Shown: positions 28,086 through 38,453, counted from the stretch's first letter. The stretch is 64,000 nt of DNA from Thermoanaerobacterium aotearoense (GCF_009905255.1 NZ_CP047602.1:1-64000); one strand, 5' to 3'. A program made the numbers and translations. The notes: generated by a model from the sequence alone, not told the origin.

Positions 28086-29336
28086 ATGCCAATTTTAAGC
28101 CTTTATTTAAGCAGGATTTTAGGCAATAAGATATTGCTTAAAAATGGTGAAGTTTTAGGTAAACTCAAGGATATTGGAGTTTCAACAGAGTTGACGCATC
28201 CAATTGCAATATCCATGTTGGTAAAGACGAAATCTGGCGTCAAAGAGTACAAGTGGGAAAACATAAAGATAACGAAAAAATTTGGACAGTACGAGCTTAT
28301 GTGCACAGAGCCAATAGAGGCAAATGGCATTAAAGATGTCTTGTACTTGTCAAAAAATGTCTTAGATAAACAGATTATCGACGTGAATGGAAGGAAAGTA
28401 GTAAGAGTCAATGATATAAGGCTGGCACTTTTAGATAAAGGTTTGTTTGCGATTGCTGTCGATATAGGTGTTGAAGGCATATTGAGAAGACTTGGACTTG
28501 CAAAGCCTTTAAAGAGGATATTAAAGAGATTTGGCAAAACTATATCCAGCAAATTCATACTTTGGGAAGATATAGAGACGATTACTCGCGCAAGAGAAAA
28601 CATAATGCTGTCAAAGACGTATCACAAGCTGGCCACACTTCACCCTTCCGACCTTGCGGATATAATAGAAGATCTGGATTTTAAAGCCGGCATAGATATA
28701 TTCTCCAGCTTAGAGCACGGAAGAGCCGCAGATGTGCTGGAGGAAATGGAGACAGATACTCAAAGAAGCATATTAAACGAGCTGCCTGTCTCTAAAGCTG
28801 CGGACATATTGGAAGAAATGCCTGCAGATGAAGTTGCAGACATACTGGATGATCTGAATGAAGAAAAAGTAGAAGAACTATTGAATGAGATGGAAAACAA
28901 TGCGTCGTTGGAAGTCAGAGAGCTGATGGAATACCCGGAGTATGCCGTTGGAAGCTTGATGACCACCGACTTTGTGGCATTTGAAAATACGCTTTCCGTT
29001 GAGGAGGCAATAAAGGAGCTTAGGCTTTTAAAACCAGATGAAGATATCATTTATTACATCTATATAGTTGATGAATCAAATAGGCTTTTAGGCGCAGTTA
29101 CGCTTAGAGATTTGGTGATTTCAGAGCCTAATACCCTATTAAATGAAATCATGAACAAGGACATCATCTACACCCGAGATATGGATTCAATAAAATCCCT
29201 CATAAAGACAGTGACAAAGTACAATTTGGTAGCGATTCCTGTTGTAGATGAAGATATGAAGCTATTGGGCACTGTCCTTATAAATGATATAATATACGAA
29301 CTTATGAGAAGTGGAAAGACGTACGCAAGGAGGTAG
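28086..29336 (+). CDS. PRC-barrel/MgtE-N/CBS protein, soluble regulatory module of magnesium uptake
   Basis: A 416-residue protein without transmembrane helices. It carries two PRC-barrel-like segments (about 8-75 and 85-165), an MgtE N-terminal superhelical domain (about 190-290, repeats such as PADEVADILDDL) and a CBS pair (about 300-410). It is thus the cytosolic magnesium-sensing half of an MgtE channel with the membrane half missing. The next gene supplies a membrane transporter, so it may gate that protein. The M-box upstream supports a magnesium role; the gating is inference. Confidence 0.85.
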   Translation: MPILSLYLSRILGNKILLKNGEVLGKLKDIGVSTELTHPIAISMLVKTKSGVKEYKWENIKITKKFGQYELMCTEPIEANGIKDVLYLSKNVLDKQIIDVNGRKVVRVNDIRLALLDKGLFAIAVDIGVEGILRRLGLAKPLKRILKRFGKTISSKFILWEDIETITRARENIMLSKTYHKLATLHPSDLADIIEDLDFKAGIDIFSSLEHGRAADVLEEMETDTQRSILNELPVSKAADILEEMPADEVADILDDLNEEKVEELLNEMENNASLEVRELMEYPEYAVGSLMTTDFVAFENTLSVEEAIKELRLLKPDEDIIYYIYIVDESNRLLGAVTLRDLVISEPNTLLNEIMNKDIIYTRDMDSIKSLIKTVTKYNLVAIPVVDEDMKLLGTVLINDIIYELMRSGKTYARR

Positions 29337-29342
29337 TGTGAA

Positions 29343-30578
29343 GTGACAAAGAGGAAGACATTTCTTACAAATTTGTTGATATTTTTGTCGATTTTAGGGC
29401 CAGGTATAATCACAGGAAGTGTTGACAATGATGCAGGTGGCATAACCACTTATTCTGTGGCAGGTGCTACTTATGGATATAAATTGCTTTGGACATTGAT
29501 ACCGTCATTTATCGTCCTGATCGTCATACAGGAGATGAATGCCAGGATGGGCGTCGTGACGGGGAAAGGATTGGCAGACCTTATAAGGGAAAACTTCGGC
29601 GTAAGAGTCACGTTTTTCATCTTTCTCGGACTTCTTATCGCAGACATTGGAAATACTGCTACAGAGTTTGCTGGTGTGGCAGGCAGCATGGAGATCTTCG
29701 GCATAAGCAAGTATATAATGGTGCCATTGGCCGCTTTAGCTGTGTGGTTTTTAATCGTAAAAGGCAATTATACTGTAGCGGAAAAAGTATTTTTGATATT
29801 CAGCGTCTTTTTGCTGTCATACGTCATATCAGCCCTTCTGTCACATCCAGATTGGAAGGCTGTAGGCCAGTCCATCATAAAACCCACCATGTCATTTAAC
29901 ACAGACTATTTAAGCATGGTAATAGGTATAGTAGGTACTACGATAGCGCCTTGGATGCAATTTTACATGCAATCATCGGTTATAGAAAAAGGCATAAAGA
30001 TAGACGATTATAAGTACACAATTTGGGACGTTGTGATAGGCTGTATCGCAACAGTTGTCGTGGCTTTTTTCATAATAGTTGCCTGTGCATCTACTCTTAA
30101 TGTGAATGGCATAAAAATAAATGAAGCAAAAGATGCAGCCATGGCTTTAAAGCCGCTGGCTGGTGAGCTGGCATCAGGCGTATTCGCATTTGGGCTCTTT
30201 ATAGCATCCATCTTTTCCGCTGCCATACTTCCAGTTGCTACAGCATTTTACATCTGTGAAGCGTTTGGGTTTGAAGCAGGCATAGACAAAAGGCTTGATG
30301 AAGCACCGGAATTTTATACGCTTTTTACAGCCATAATAATAATAGCAGTTGCCATCATATTGATTCCACATGCGCCCCTTATTACAATCACAATTTGGAC
30401 GCAGGTTTTAAATGGAATCTTGTTGCCGGTGGTGTTGATTTCCATGATGCTTCTTGTAAACAACAAGGAGATAATGGGGAAATACGTAAATAATCCTTTG
30501 AAAAACGTCATCGGTTGGAGCACCACGATAATTTTAATAGGACTGACTGCTGTTTTAATGTTCTTTTCATTTGCTTAA
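29343..30578 (+). CDS. NRAMP-related magnesium transporter
   Basis: A 411-residue NRAMP/SLC11-fold protein with about eleven helices. The usual first-helix DPGN is replaced by DNDAG (residues 28-32) and the sixth-helix MPHN by APWM (202-205), so the metal-site methionine typical of Mn/Fe carriers is alanine. Such changes are characteristic of the NRAMP-related Mg2+ transporters (NRMT). It starts at a GTG after AAGGAGG, seven bases after the CBS protein gene, under the same M-box. Mg2+ is the likely substrate. Confidence 0.85.
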   Translation: MTKRKTFLTNLLIFLSILGPGIITGSVDNDAGGITTYSVAGATYGYKLLWTLIPSFIVLIVIQEMNARMGVVTGKGLADLIRENFGVRVTFFIFLGLLIADIGNTATEFAGVAGSMEIFGISKYIMVPLAALAVWFLIVKGNYTVAEKVFLIFSVFLLSYVISALLSHPDWKAVGQSIIKPTMSFNTDYLSMVIGIVGTTIAPWMQFYMQSSVIEKGIKIDDYKYTIWDVVIGCIATVVVAFFIIVACASTLNVNGIKINEAKDAAMALKPLAGELASGVFAFGLFIASIFSAAILPVATAFYICEAFGFEAGIDKRLDEAPEFYTLFTAIIIIAVAIILIPHAPLITITIWTQVLNGILLPVVLISMMLLVNNKEIMGKYVNNPLKNVIGWSTTIILIGLTAVLMFFSFA

Positions 30579-30599
30579 AATAGAGATCAAGAGAAATAT

Positions 30600-30622
30600 G
30601 GCGGGTAACCGCCTTTTATTTT
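30600..30622 (+). terminator. Intrinsic terminator after the magnesium operon
   Basis: GGCGG (30600-30604), loop GTAA and CCGCC (30609-30613) are followed by a T-rich tract. Confidence 0.9.
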
Positions 30623-30704
30623 TTGCCGTAATATGATTAAAATATATAGTATACGATATTGTTTTTGATATCTTATGATGTTAAATTAGATGTGAGGTGG
30701 TAAT

Positions 30705-31379
30705 ATGCCAGAACTTATATATATAGTAGATGATGATAAGAATATAAGAGACCTCATGGTTAAGTATGTTGAAAAAGAAGGGTATACTGTCAAAGCATTT
30801 GAAAATGCTGAATCGGTTCTGGAAAATTTCGAAAAAGACAAGCCTGATATGCTTATACTGGACATAATGATGCCAGGCATGGATGGATACGAGCTTTGCA
30901 GAGAAATAAGGAAGAAAAGCGACGTGCCGATAATAATCGTTTCAGCAAGAGATGAAGATTTAGATAAAATACTTGGCTTAGAATTAGGCTCAGACGATTA
31001 CATCGCAAAGCCTTTTTCGCCCAGAGAGCTTATAGCCAGAATGAAATCCGTATTTAGAAGGGTTAAAACGCCTAAAAGAAACGACGAGATAAGGATAAAA
31101 GATATCGTCATTGTGCCTGATGAGAGGAAAGTAATATACAAGGAGGAAGAAATAGGGTTTACTTCCATGGAATTTGAGCTTATACAGTTTTTAGCCAAAA
31201 ATGCAAATAAAGCTTTCACGAGAGAACAGCTTTTAGAGAAGGTATGGAAGTATGACTCTTTTACGGAGACGAGGGCTGTAGACGACATGGTGAAACGAAT
31301 AAGGAAAAAATTGCAAAGCTACGGGTGCGAATTTAATATATCAACCATTTGGGGATATGGTTATAAGGTGGAATCGTGA
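30705..31379 (+). CDS. OmpR/PhoB-type response regulator
   Basis: A 224-residue regulator: receiver domain with the acidic pocket at 9-11 and phospho-acceptor D53 (LILDIMMPG), then a winged helix (about 130-222). The kinase gene overlaps its stop. A close paralogue is encoded at 44475-45149. The location near dnaB and purA resembles that of walRK/yycFG, but assignment to that system is not secure. Confidence 0.93.
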   Translation: MPELIYIVDDDKNIRDLMVKYVEKEGYTVKAFENAESVLENFEKDKPDMLILDIMMPGMDGYELCREIRKKSDVPIIIVSARDEDLDKILGLELGSDDYIAKPFSPRELIARMKSVFRRVKTPKRNDEIRIKDIVIVPDERKVIYKEEEIGFTSMEFELIQFLAKNANKAFTREQLLEKVWKYDSFTETRAVDDMVKRIRKKLQSYGCEFNISTIWGYGYKVES

Positions 31380-32746
31380 TGTCTATTAGGTTTAAACTAA
31401 TTATTTCATATATATTGCTTATTTTTATCTCTTTCTCTATAATAGGCGTATTTTTCAACCTGATGATAAGGGATTTTTTGATAAATGAAGCCAGGCAAAA
31501 TCTCATAAGGCAAGGATCTGTCATACAGCGGCTTTACAATGGGAGGATAAGCACTCCAGAGGCGCTGCAATCCATAAGGTACATGCCTAAGTTTTGGGTA
31601 GGAGGAAGGATTTTAGATGGCGACCTTATAGTTGTGGATTTAAATGGCGATATCGTGTATTCATCAAGGCAAAATCCTTTTGGCAAAGAAAACAGGTTGG
31701 AGTACGCAATACTCGATAAAATAACAAAAGAAGGCTCATACAACAGCATAAAGATTGGAAACACAGATGTGGTGGCTGCAGTCTTTCCAATAATAAGCAA
31801 CTTAAACGGAAAAGTCATCGGCTCTATAGTCATGTATACGCTTGTAAAAGGCATAAAGATAGCATCACTTCAAATAGTAGGCGTTTTGTTAAAGGGGATT
31901 TTGCTTTCTGGCATTGTCTCATTGATAATAGGCTACTTTCTTTCCAGGTCAATCTCTGCCCCCATCGCAAAGCTTACAGAAGTGGTGGAAAAAATAAAGG
32001 ACAAGAAGTTTGGCGAGAAGGTAAACGTAAAGTCAGATGGGGAAATAAAGCTTTTGGCAGATGCCTTTAATGAAATGTCTGTAGAGCTTAGGAATTATTA
32101 CACATCTCAGAGGCGGTTTTTGCAAAATGCTTCACATGAGCTAAAGACCCCACTTATGTCTATACAAGGTTATGCAGAAGGCATAAAAGATGGTGTCATA
32201 GAAAAAGACGATATACCAAAATCACTTGATATAATCATAGATGAAAGCAAAAGATTGAGGGATATAGTAAACGACTTGATGTACCTGACAAAAATTGAAA
32301 CACATCAAGAAGGGATAAAAAAGCATAAAGAGTATCTAAAGGACATTTTTGAGGAATGCATAGAAAAGATAATGCCTCAGCTAAACAAGAAAAACATAAA
32401 AATAAGCTTAAATGGCGACGATGCAAACGTAAAATGCGACAGAAAAAAACTTATGCAATCTTTTATGAATATATTAAGCAATGGTGTAAGGTATGCCAAG
32501 ACGTCTATTGATATAGAGATTAAGAAGATAAAGGATTATGTGGAGATAAAAATAAAAAACGACGGCAGGAAATTTACTGACGAAGAGCTTAAGAATATGT
32601 TTGAGAGATTTTATAAGGGTGATGAAGGAGAGACAGGCTTGGGGCTGGCTATAACTAAAGCCATAATCGAATGGCATGAAGGCACTATAGAAGCATTCAA
32701 TACGGATGGCGGCGTATGCTTTTTGATAAAACTAAATGCTGTGTAA
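31379..32746 (+). CDS. Membrane sensor histidine kinase
   Basis: A 455-residue kinase with TM1 (about 7-29), an extracellular domain of about 130 residues, TM2 (about 165-188), HAMP, a dimerisation domain with phospho-acceptor H253 (NASHELKTPL) and a HATPase domain with GETGLGLAITKAI. GTG 31376 is an alternative start; ATG 31379 has the better spacing from AAGGTGG. It forms an operon with the regulator before it. Confidence 0.93.
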   Translation: MSIRFKLIISYILLIFISFSIIGVFFNLMIRDFLINEARQNLIRQGSVIQRLYNGRISTPEALQSIRYMPKFWVGGRILDGDLIVVDLNGDIVYSSRQNPFGKENRLEYAILDKITKEGSYNSIKIGNTDVVAAVFPIISNLNGKVIGSIVMYTLVKGIKIASLQIVGVLLKGILLSGIVSLIIGYFLSRSISAPIAKLTEVVEKIKDKKFGEKVNVKSDGEIKLLADAFNEMSVELRNYYTSQRRFLQNASHELKTPLMSIQGYAEGIKDGVIEKDDIPKSLDIIIDESKRLRDIVNDLMYLTKIETHQEGIKKHKEYLKDIFEECIEKIMPQLNKKNIKISLNGDDANVKCDRKKLMQSFMNILSNGVRYAKTSIDIEIKKIKDYVEIKIKNDGRKFTDEELKNMFERFYKGDEGETGLGLAITKAIIEWHEGTIEAFNTDGGVCFLIKLNAV

Positions 32747-32825
32747 GCAAATAATTTTTGTGGTATAATATAAAAGCTCTAAACTTTACAAGAGTAATGT
32801 CGATAATGGTAAGTGAGGTGTTAAA

Positions 32826-32996
32826 TTGAAAGCGTCGATTTTAGCATTATTTACGGGTTTTTTGGTAGGCGTGATTTTCTCATTTTTAAAGCTGCCATTG
32901 CCTGCGCCAAACGTTCTTCCTGGTATTGCAGGAATCGTAGGCATATACTTAGGCGGTCAGCTATTTGTGTATCTGATGAGGCTTTTAGGCAGGTAA
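32826..32996 (+). CDS. XapX domain small membrane protein
   Basis: A 56-residue protein starting at a TTG seven bases after GAGGTG. It has two hydrophobic helices separated by KLPLPAPNVLPGIAGIVGIYLG, the XapX-domain pattern. Function unknown. It stands alone between the kinase and the chemotaxis receptor. Confidence 0.8.
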   Translation: MKASILALFTGFLVGVIFSFLKLPLPAPNVLPGIAGIVGIYLGGQLFVYLMRLLGR

Positions 32997-33048
32997 GCTT
33001 AAAAGACTCTCAAAGTAGGGGAAACAATATAAGTTAGGGGGTATATGG

Positions 33049-34293
33049 ATGAGAAGTGTATTTTGGAGACTGATGCTTTCATTTATAGTTGTAGCTCTTA
33101 TTCCTCTTGCAGGAACATATCACTATGTATTAGATGACAAAAGTGCCGGTGTATTTATCTTTGTAGCTGCAGCGTCGTTTTTATTGTCAATATTATTTTC
33201 AATATACATATCTTTTACGATTACGAAGCCTATATCAAGGCTTAAAGAGGGATTTAAAAAGCTTTCAGATGGCAATTTCAATGCCAATGTCGCAAAAGGC
33301 CGCAATGATGAGATTGGCTCTTTGATAGAAAGCTACAATCAGATGGTAGATAAGATTAAAGGCATAATCAAAAATGTCACTGAATTTGCAAAGAGTGCAG
33401 AAGCTACAGTAAGCAAGTTTACAGAGTCAATAGAGGAAGCAAATAATACATTTACTCAGATAGCCAAAGCAGTAGAAGAAATAGCGCAAGGTTCTTCCGA
33501 ACAAGCGAAAGATGCTTCAAATGCGGCGGAAATGGCTCAAAAGATGGGTCAAAACATAGATGAATCTGCAAATTACTTTAAAGCTGTTGAGGAGTCTACA
33601 AACAATGCCAATAGGGTAAGCCAAAACGGCATAGAGACCATAAATTCGCTTAAGGAAAAGACGGCAGAGACGAAAAACTCCATCGATAGCGTCGTCACTG
33701 AGATAAACGAATTGCAGTCTAACTCAAGGCAGATAGAGAAGATCATAGAAGTAATCACAGGCATATCCGATCAGACCAACTTGCTGGCTTTGAATGCAGC
33801 TATTGAGGCTGCAAGAGCTGGTGAAGCAGGCAAGGGATTTGCAGTCGTTGCCGAAGAAGTGAGAAACTTAGCTGAACAGTCAAGGGAAGCTGCGGCTGAG
33901 ATAGCAAAGATAATAAGCACTATAAAACAGAAGACAGACGCCACAGTGCAGCAGGCAAGCGCTGTTAAAGAAATAGCTGATGAGCAGTCAAATCAAGTAG
34001 AAACTACAGCACAAGCGTTTAACGAAATAAAGTCCTCTATCGATACAATAACGAAAAATACCCGAGTCTTGAATGATGCTGTAGTAGGTCTTACTGAGTA
34101 CAAAAATGAGATAATATCATCTATTGAAAATATATCTGCAGTTTCAGAGGAAACTGCTGCATCGACAGAAGAAGTATCAGCGTCAACAGAAGAGCAGTCT
34201 AAATTCATACAAGACATAAAGGATAACCTTGAGAGCTTATTGGCTACTGTAAGAGAGCTTGACAAGGAGCTTTCAAAGATCACCGTCTCCTAA
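33049..34293 (+). CDS. Methyl-accepting chemotaxis protein without an extracellular sensor
   Basis: A 414-residue receptor with TM1 (about 8-26) and TM2 (about 34-57) joined by only about seven residues, then HAMP (about 58-110) and a long signalling domain. The hairpin-tip motif [19 protein letters not shown] is intact and should bind CheA/CheW. With no outside domain it must sense through the membrane, HAMP or a partner. Its last 14 bases overlap the convergent ThrE gene. Confidence 0.92.
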   Translation: MRSVFWRLMLSFIVVALIPLAGTYHYVLDDKSAGVFIFVAAASFLLSILFSIYISFTITKPISRLKEGFKKLSDGNFNANVAKGRNDEIGSLIESYNQMVDKIKGIIKNVTEFAKSAEATVSKFTESIEEANNTFTQIAKAVEEIAQGSSEQAKDASNAAEMAQKMGQNIDESANYFKAVEESTNNANRVSQNGIETINSLKEKTAETKNSIDSVVTEINELQSNSRQIEKIIEVITGISDQTNLLALNAAIEAARAGEAGKGFAVVAEEVRNLAEQSREAAAEIAKIISTIKQKTDATVQQASAVKEIADEQSNQVETTAQAFNEIKSSIDTITKNTRVLNDAVVGLTEYKNEIISSIENISAVSEETAASTEEVSASTEEQSKFIQDIKDNLESLLATVRELDKELSKITVS

Positions 34294-34696
34294 TCCTGGC
34301 AAATGAGATCACAAACATAAGTCCAGCGGCTATTGCCAAAGCGATGCCGATAGTTTGCAGGCCTAAATCAAAGGCCTGTTTATTATTGCCTTGAATTATA
34401 GCCAGGACAGTCTTGTAGGAATACGCTCCAGGGACAAGAGGTATTATGCCTGGAATGACAAATATAGTTGTAGGGTATTTCTTCCTTTGAGCGAATATTT
34501 CCCCCATTATGCCTATTAAAAGCGATGCTATAAATGTAGCAGCGACGGTAGAAGGGTATATCTTCATGACGAGCAGGTAACCTGCCCATCCCACTGCACC
34601 TGAAAGCCCCGATACAACAATTGCGTCAATCGGCACATTGAATAGAAAAGCGAATCCTGCTGTTGCTAAAAATCCAAAGAAAATTTGCTGTATCAT
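34280..34696 (-). CDS. Threonine/serine exporter, ThrE C-terminal half (DUF3815)
   Basis: A 138-residue membrane protein with four to five hydrophobic helices and the motif [15 protein letters not shown] typical of the ThrE_2 domain. The ATG at 34696 follows GGAGG and overlaps the stop of the upstream half (ATGA). Together the two genes encode a split ThrE-type exporter. Confidence 0.85.
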   Translation of the reverse strand: MIQQIFFGFLATAGFAFLFNVPIDAIVVSGLSGAVGWAGYLLVMKIYPSTVAATFIASLLIGIMGEIFAQRKKYPTTIFVIPGIIPLVPGAYSYKTVLAIIQGNNKQAFDLGLQTIGIALAIAAGLMFVISFARIRRR

Positions 34697-35460
34697 AATT
34701 TGCCTCCAATCACGTACCAAATGTTTAGAATGAATCCTACTCCAGCAGCTATACTTATGGCAGACATTCCAGCTTCAACGCCTCTTGACACGGCTGAAAC
34801 CAGGTCACCCCATATAGCATCTCTGACTGCGTTCGTTATGGCCACTCCCGGCAGCAATGTGACGATTGATCCTATTATTATGCCATTTAAAGTGCCTATT
34901 GCAAAGTGAGAAAACCCCAAACCTAATAATGCAGCAAACGCACCGCCTATGATGTTTATTATGAATGTAGAAAGGCGCAGCCTTTCAAAATACGTGACAA
35001 TACACTGCAGCATTGTAGCGGTTATAAACGTAGGGATGAAATCCCTTATGGTACTGCCTAAAAGCATACCAGATGATGCTGCAGCAACACCTGCGAAGAA
35101 AACTCTCAATAAGAAGCTGTATTTGCCTTTCGACCTAATCTTTATAAGTTCATCTGTGTATTTTGAAAAGTCAAGTGTATCTAAACTTTCCTTGCTAAAT
35201 CTTCTGGACAAATCGTTGACAAGAGCAACTTTGTTTAAGTCGCTGTCCCTCTGTTTGACTCTCGTTATCGTCGTCTCTATTTTCCCGTTGTTTTCAATTG
35301 AAGCAAAGATGCCAGTGGGGGTCACAAATGTCTCCACCCTTTCAACTTTATTATTAAGCATCCTTTCTATAGTGTCTTCGCTTCTATACGTTTCGCCGCC
35401 ATTTTCAAGTATCGTTTGCCCAGCTAATACAGCAAATTTCAGTAGATCTTCATGGTTCAA
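34693..35460 (-). CDS. Threonine/serine exporter, ThrE N-terminal half (DUF1212)
   Basis: A 255-residue protein. A cytosolic N-terminal domain (LAGQTILENGGETYRSEDTI, then FVTPTGIFASI) is followed by about five membrane helices, the DUF1212/ThrE_1 pattern. It is translationally coupled to the C-terminal half. Amino-acid export is the family role; the substrate here is not proven. Confidence 0.85.
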   Translation of the reverse strand: MNHEDLLKFAVLAGQTILENGGETYRSEDTIERMLNNKVERVETFVTPTGIFASIENNGKIETTITRVKQRDSDLNKVALVNDLSRRFSKESLDTLDFSKYTDELIKIRSKGKYSFLLRVFFAGVAAASSGMLLGSTIRDFIPTFITATMLQCIVTYFERLRLSTFIINIIGGAFAALLGLGFSHFAIGTLNGIIIGSIVTLLPGVAITNAVRDAIWGDLVSAVSRGVEAGMSAISIAAGVGFILNIWYVIGGKL

Positions 35461-35583
35461 TTGCCCACATTCCTTTCATATCTGAACTCACAAGACTATT
35501 ATATATTATTTTAAGCTATAAAAAAATGATGAATTTGGCTTTACTGTGATAATGAAAAAAAGTATTTGAATTTTTATCGATAT

Positions 35584-35596
35584 TTTGTCGAAAAAT
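35584..35596. promoter_or_regulatory. Spo0A box between divergent genes
   Basis: TTTGTCGAAAAAT matches the core Spo0A-box consensus (TGTCGAA). It lies between the divergent thrE pair and the FAD oxidoreductase gene. Regulation is inferred from the match only. Confidence 0.55.
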
Positions 35597-35733
35597 CGAG
35601 GCAAATACCGATGAAAAACGAACTTTATATAAAAAATAATGAATATAATTCGTGATTTTAGTTGATTAAAATTAGAATATCTGATAATATACTAAAGGGG
35701 ATGTTGTTATACTATCAAAAAGGAGTGTTTAAA

Positions 35734-37116
35734 ATGAAATCATACGATGTAATAATAGTTGGCGGTGGTCCGGCAGGACTTTTCACATCCCTGGAATTAG
35801 TGAAGGAAAATAGAGGACTTGACATATTGCTTTTGGAAAAAGGGAGAGACATAAGAGGTAGACTTTGCCCTATAAGTCAGTACGGCTCAAAGTGCACAAA
35901 CTGCAAACCATGTTCTATAACTTGCGGCATAGGTGGTGCAGGTGCATTTAGCGATGGAAAGTTGACTTTGACATCTGACTATGGTGGGGTATTGGACGAG
36001 TATATACCAAAAGCGGAATTAAATGAGCTTATAAAATATGTAGATGATATTTATGTAAACTTTGGAGGCACAAAAGAAGTTCATGGCACTGATAAAGCTA
36101 AAATAAGGGAAATAGAAAAAAGAGCTGCTGCGGCAGACTTGAAATTAATACCTGCTGTTATAAAGCATTTAGGGACGGAAAAATGCTATGACATCATAAA
36201 AAATATAGAAGATTATTTGATGGATAAAATAGAGATAAAGACTAAAAAGATGGTCAAAGAGATATTGACAGAAGGCGGCAAGGCATGTGGCGTCATTACA
36301 GATGATGGGGAGAAGTACTACTCAAAGTATGTGGTAGTAGTGCCTGGCAGGGAAGGAGCAGACTGGTTTAAAAAGGAATCTGAGAGATTGTCGCTGGAGA
36401 CTAAAAACAATGCGGTTGATGTGGGCGTAAGAGTAGAAATTCCTGCTGTTGTGATGGAGGACATAACCGATGTCGTCTACGAGTCAAAGTTTATATACTA
36501 CTCCAAATCATTTGATGATAGGGTTAGGACGTTTTGCATGAATCCTTACGGGAAAGTAGTGGTAGAAAACAACGATGGTCTAAAAACCGTAAACGGCCAC
36601 AGCTATAAAGACATAAAGACAGATAATACAAACTTTGCTATATTGGTAAGCAAGGAATTTACAGAACCTTTTAAAGAACCTATAGCTTACGGAAAGTACA
36701 TCGCATCGCTTGCAAATATGCTGGGAGACGGTGTCATCGTGCAAAGGCTTGGAGATCTTTTGTCAGGGAGAAGGTCTACTCCGGAAAGGCTTAAAAGAGG
36801 GCTTGTAGAACCTACACTAAAAGATGCTACACCTGGTGATCTAAGCCTCGTGTTGCCGTACAGATTTCTCCAGTCTATAGTGGAAATGCTTAAGGCTCTT
36901 GACAAAGTATCGCCAGGTATCTATTCGAAACATACGCTTTTATACGGTGTGGAAGTTAAGTTTTATTCTTCGAGGGTGAAACTTACAAACAAATTTGAGA
37001 CGCAAATAGAGAATCTGTTTGCTGCCGGTGACGGTGCAGGCATTACAAGAGGACTTGCACAAGCGTCTGTATCAGGCATCGTTGTGGCAAGGGAAATTTT
37101 AAATAGAGTAAAGTAG
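35734..37116 (+). CDS. NAD(P)/FAD-dependent oxidoreductase (COG2509-like)
   Basis: A 460-residue flavoprotein with an N-terminal FAD fold ([14 protein letters not shown]), a cysteine-rich stretch C-x2-C-x2-C-x3-C near residues 53-63 followed by [11 protein letters not shown], and the C-terminal FAD motif [17 protein letters not shown]. This matches the uncharacterised FAD-dependent dehydrogenase family often next to purA. The substrate is unknown. The ATG at 35734 has AAGGAG at the right distance; upstream in-frame starts lack one. Confidence 0.85.
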   Translation: MKSYDVIIVGGGPAGLFTSLELVKENRGLDILLLEKGRDIRGRLCPISQYGSKCTNCKPCSITCGIGGAGAFSDGKLTLTSDYGGVLDEYIPKAELNELIKYVDDIYVNFGGTKEVHGTDKAKIREIEKRAAAADLKLIPAVIKHLGTEKCYDIIKNIEDYLMDKIEIKTKKMVKEILTEGGKACGVITDDGEKYYSKYVVVVPGREGADWFKKESERLSLETKNNAVDVGVRVEIPAVVMEDITDVVYESKFIYYSKSFDDRVRTFCMNPYGKVVVENNDGLKTVNGHSYKDIKTDNTNFAILVSKEFTEPFKEPIAYGKYIASLANMLGDGVIVQRLGDLLSGRRSTPERLKRGLVEPTLKDATPGDLSLVLPYRFLQSIVEMLKALDKVSPGIYSKHTLLYGVEVKFYSSRVKLTNKFETQIENLFAAGDGAGITRGLAQASVSGIVVAREILNRVK

Positions 37117-37132
37117 AGAAAGGGGCAAAATA

Positions 37133-38419
37133 ATGTCAACGCTTGTAATAGTAGGTTCACAGTGGGGCGACGAAGGAAAAGGAAAAATAACAGACTATTT
37201 GGCTGAAAAAGCTGATGTGGTTGTAAGATATCAGGGTGGAAACAATGCAGGGCACACAGTTTTAAAGGATGGCGTTGAGTATAAACTTCACTTAATACCG
37301 TCTGGCATCTTGTACCCTGATAAGATATGCATTATAGGAAACGGCGTTGTTTTAAACCCTGGCTCTTTGATTTCTGAGATGAATGAATTGAAAAGTCAAG
37401 GAGTAGATGTAAAAAACCTCAAAATCAGTGACAGAGCCCATATAGTCCTTCCGTACCACATTAAACTTGATGAATTAGAAGAAGCTTCAAAAGGCGAGAA
37501 TGACATTGGCACAACAAAAAGAGGAATTGGACCATGTTACATGGATAAATCGGAGAGAATAGGGATAAGGGCTTGCGATCTTTTAGATGCGGAAGTGTTT
37601 AAAGAAAAATTGATGATAAACGTCAAAAAGAAAAATGAGATATTCAAAAAGATATACGGCGCATCTGAAATGAGCTTTGAAGAAATATACGAAGAATACA
37701 TTGAATACGCAAAGATACTTAAACCGTACATTGTAGATACGACATCATTGCTGTACGATTTAATAAAGGAAGGAAAGAAGGTATTGTTTGAAGGTGCACA
37801 AGGGACGCTTTTAGATATAGACTTAGGGACGTATCCTTATGTGACAGCATCACATCCTATATCTGGTGGAGTTACAGTTGGAGCAGGAGTTGGCCCCACA
37901 ATGATAGATGATGTAGTAGGCATAGTGAAAGCATATACTACAAGGGTTGGAAAAGGTCCATTTCCGACAGAGCTTTTGGATGAAGAAGGAGATCTCTTGA
38001 GGGAAAAAGGACATGAGTATGGCACGACAACTGGAAGGCCGAGAAGATGCGGATGGCTTGACATTGTCATAGTAAATTACGCCATAAGGCTTTCTGGCAT
38101 AAGGTCATTTGCGCTTACTAAACTTGATACACTCACTGGATTTGAAAAGGTAAAGATATGCGTAGGATATAAGCTAAATGGAACTATAATAAACACATTT
38201 CCAGCCAGCTTGAAAGATCTGGCCTCATGTGAGCCTGTGTACGAAGAATTGGATGGATGGACGGAAGACATCACAAATGTAGAAAGATTTGAGGACTTGC
38301 CGCAAAACGCCAGAAATTATGTAAAAAGGATAGAAGAGCTTACAGGTATAAATGCTTCTATAATATCTGTAGGGCCCGGAAGGGAAAAGACAATAATAAG
38401 ACAGGAACTGATGAAATAA
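37133..38419 (+). CDS. purA: Adenylosuccinate synthetase
   Basis: A 428-residue enzyme for IMP + Asp + GTP to adenylosuccinate in AMP synthesis. The N-terminal [11 protein letters not shown] loop carries the catalytic Asp, with the NNAGHT motif and the C-terminal GPGREKTI. Full length. Confidence 0.97.
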   Translation: MSTLVIVGSQWGDEGKGKITDYLAEKADVVVRYQGGNNAGHTVLKDGVEYKLHLIPSGILYPDKICIIGNGVVLNPGSLISEMNELKSQGVDVKNLKISDRAHIVLPYHIKLDELEEASKGENDIGTTKRGIGPCYMDKSERIGIRACDLLDAEVFKEKLMINVKKKNEIFKKIYGASEMSFEEIYEEYIEYAKILKPYIVDTTSLLYDLIKEGKKVLFEGAQGTLLDIDLGTYPYVTASHPISGGVTVGAGVGPTMIDDVVGIVKAYTTRVGKGPFPTELLDEEGDLLREKGHEYGTTTGRPRRCGWLDIVIVNYAIRLSGIRSFALTKLDTLTGFEKVKICVGYKLNGTIINTFPASLKDLASCEPVYEELDGWTEDITNVERFEDLPQNARNYVKRIEELTGINASIISVGPGREKTIIRQELMK

Positions 38420-38430
38420 CCATCAGTTCC
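38404..38430 (+). terminator. Hairpin over the purA stop codon
   Basis: GGAACTGATG (38404-38413) pairs perfectly with 38421-38430. The 7-base loop contains the purA TAA. No T run follows, so its role as a terminator is doubtful; it could stabilise the mRNA 3' end. Confidence 0.5.
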
Positions 38431-38453
38431 ACACAAAAATTTAAAAAAAGGTG

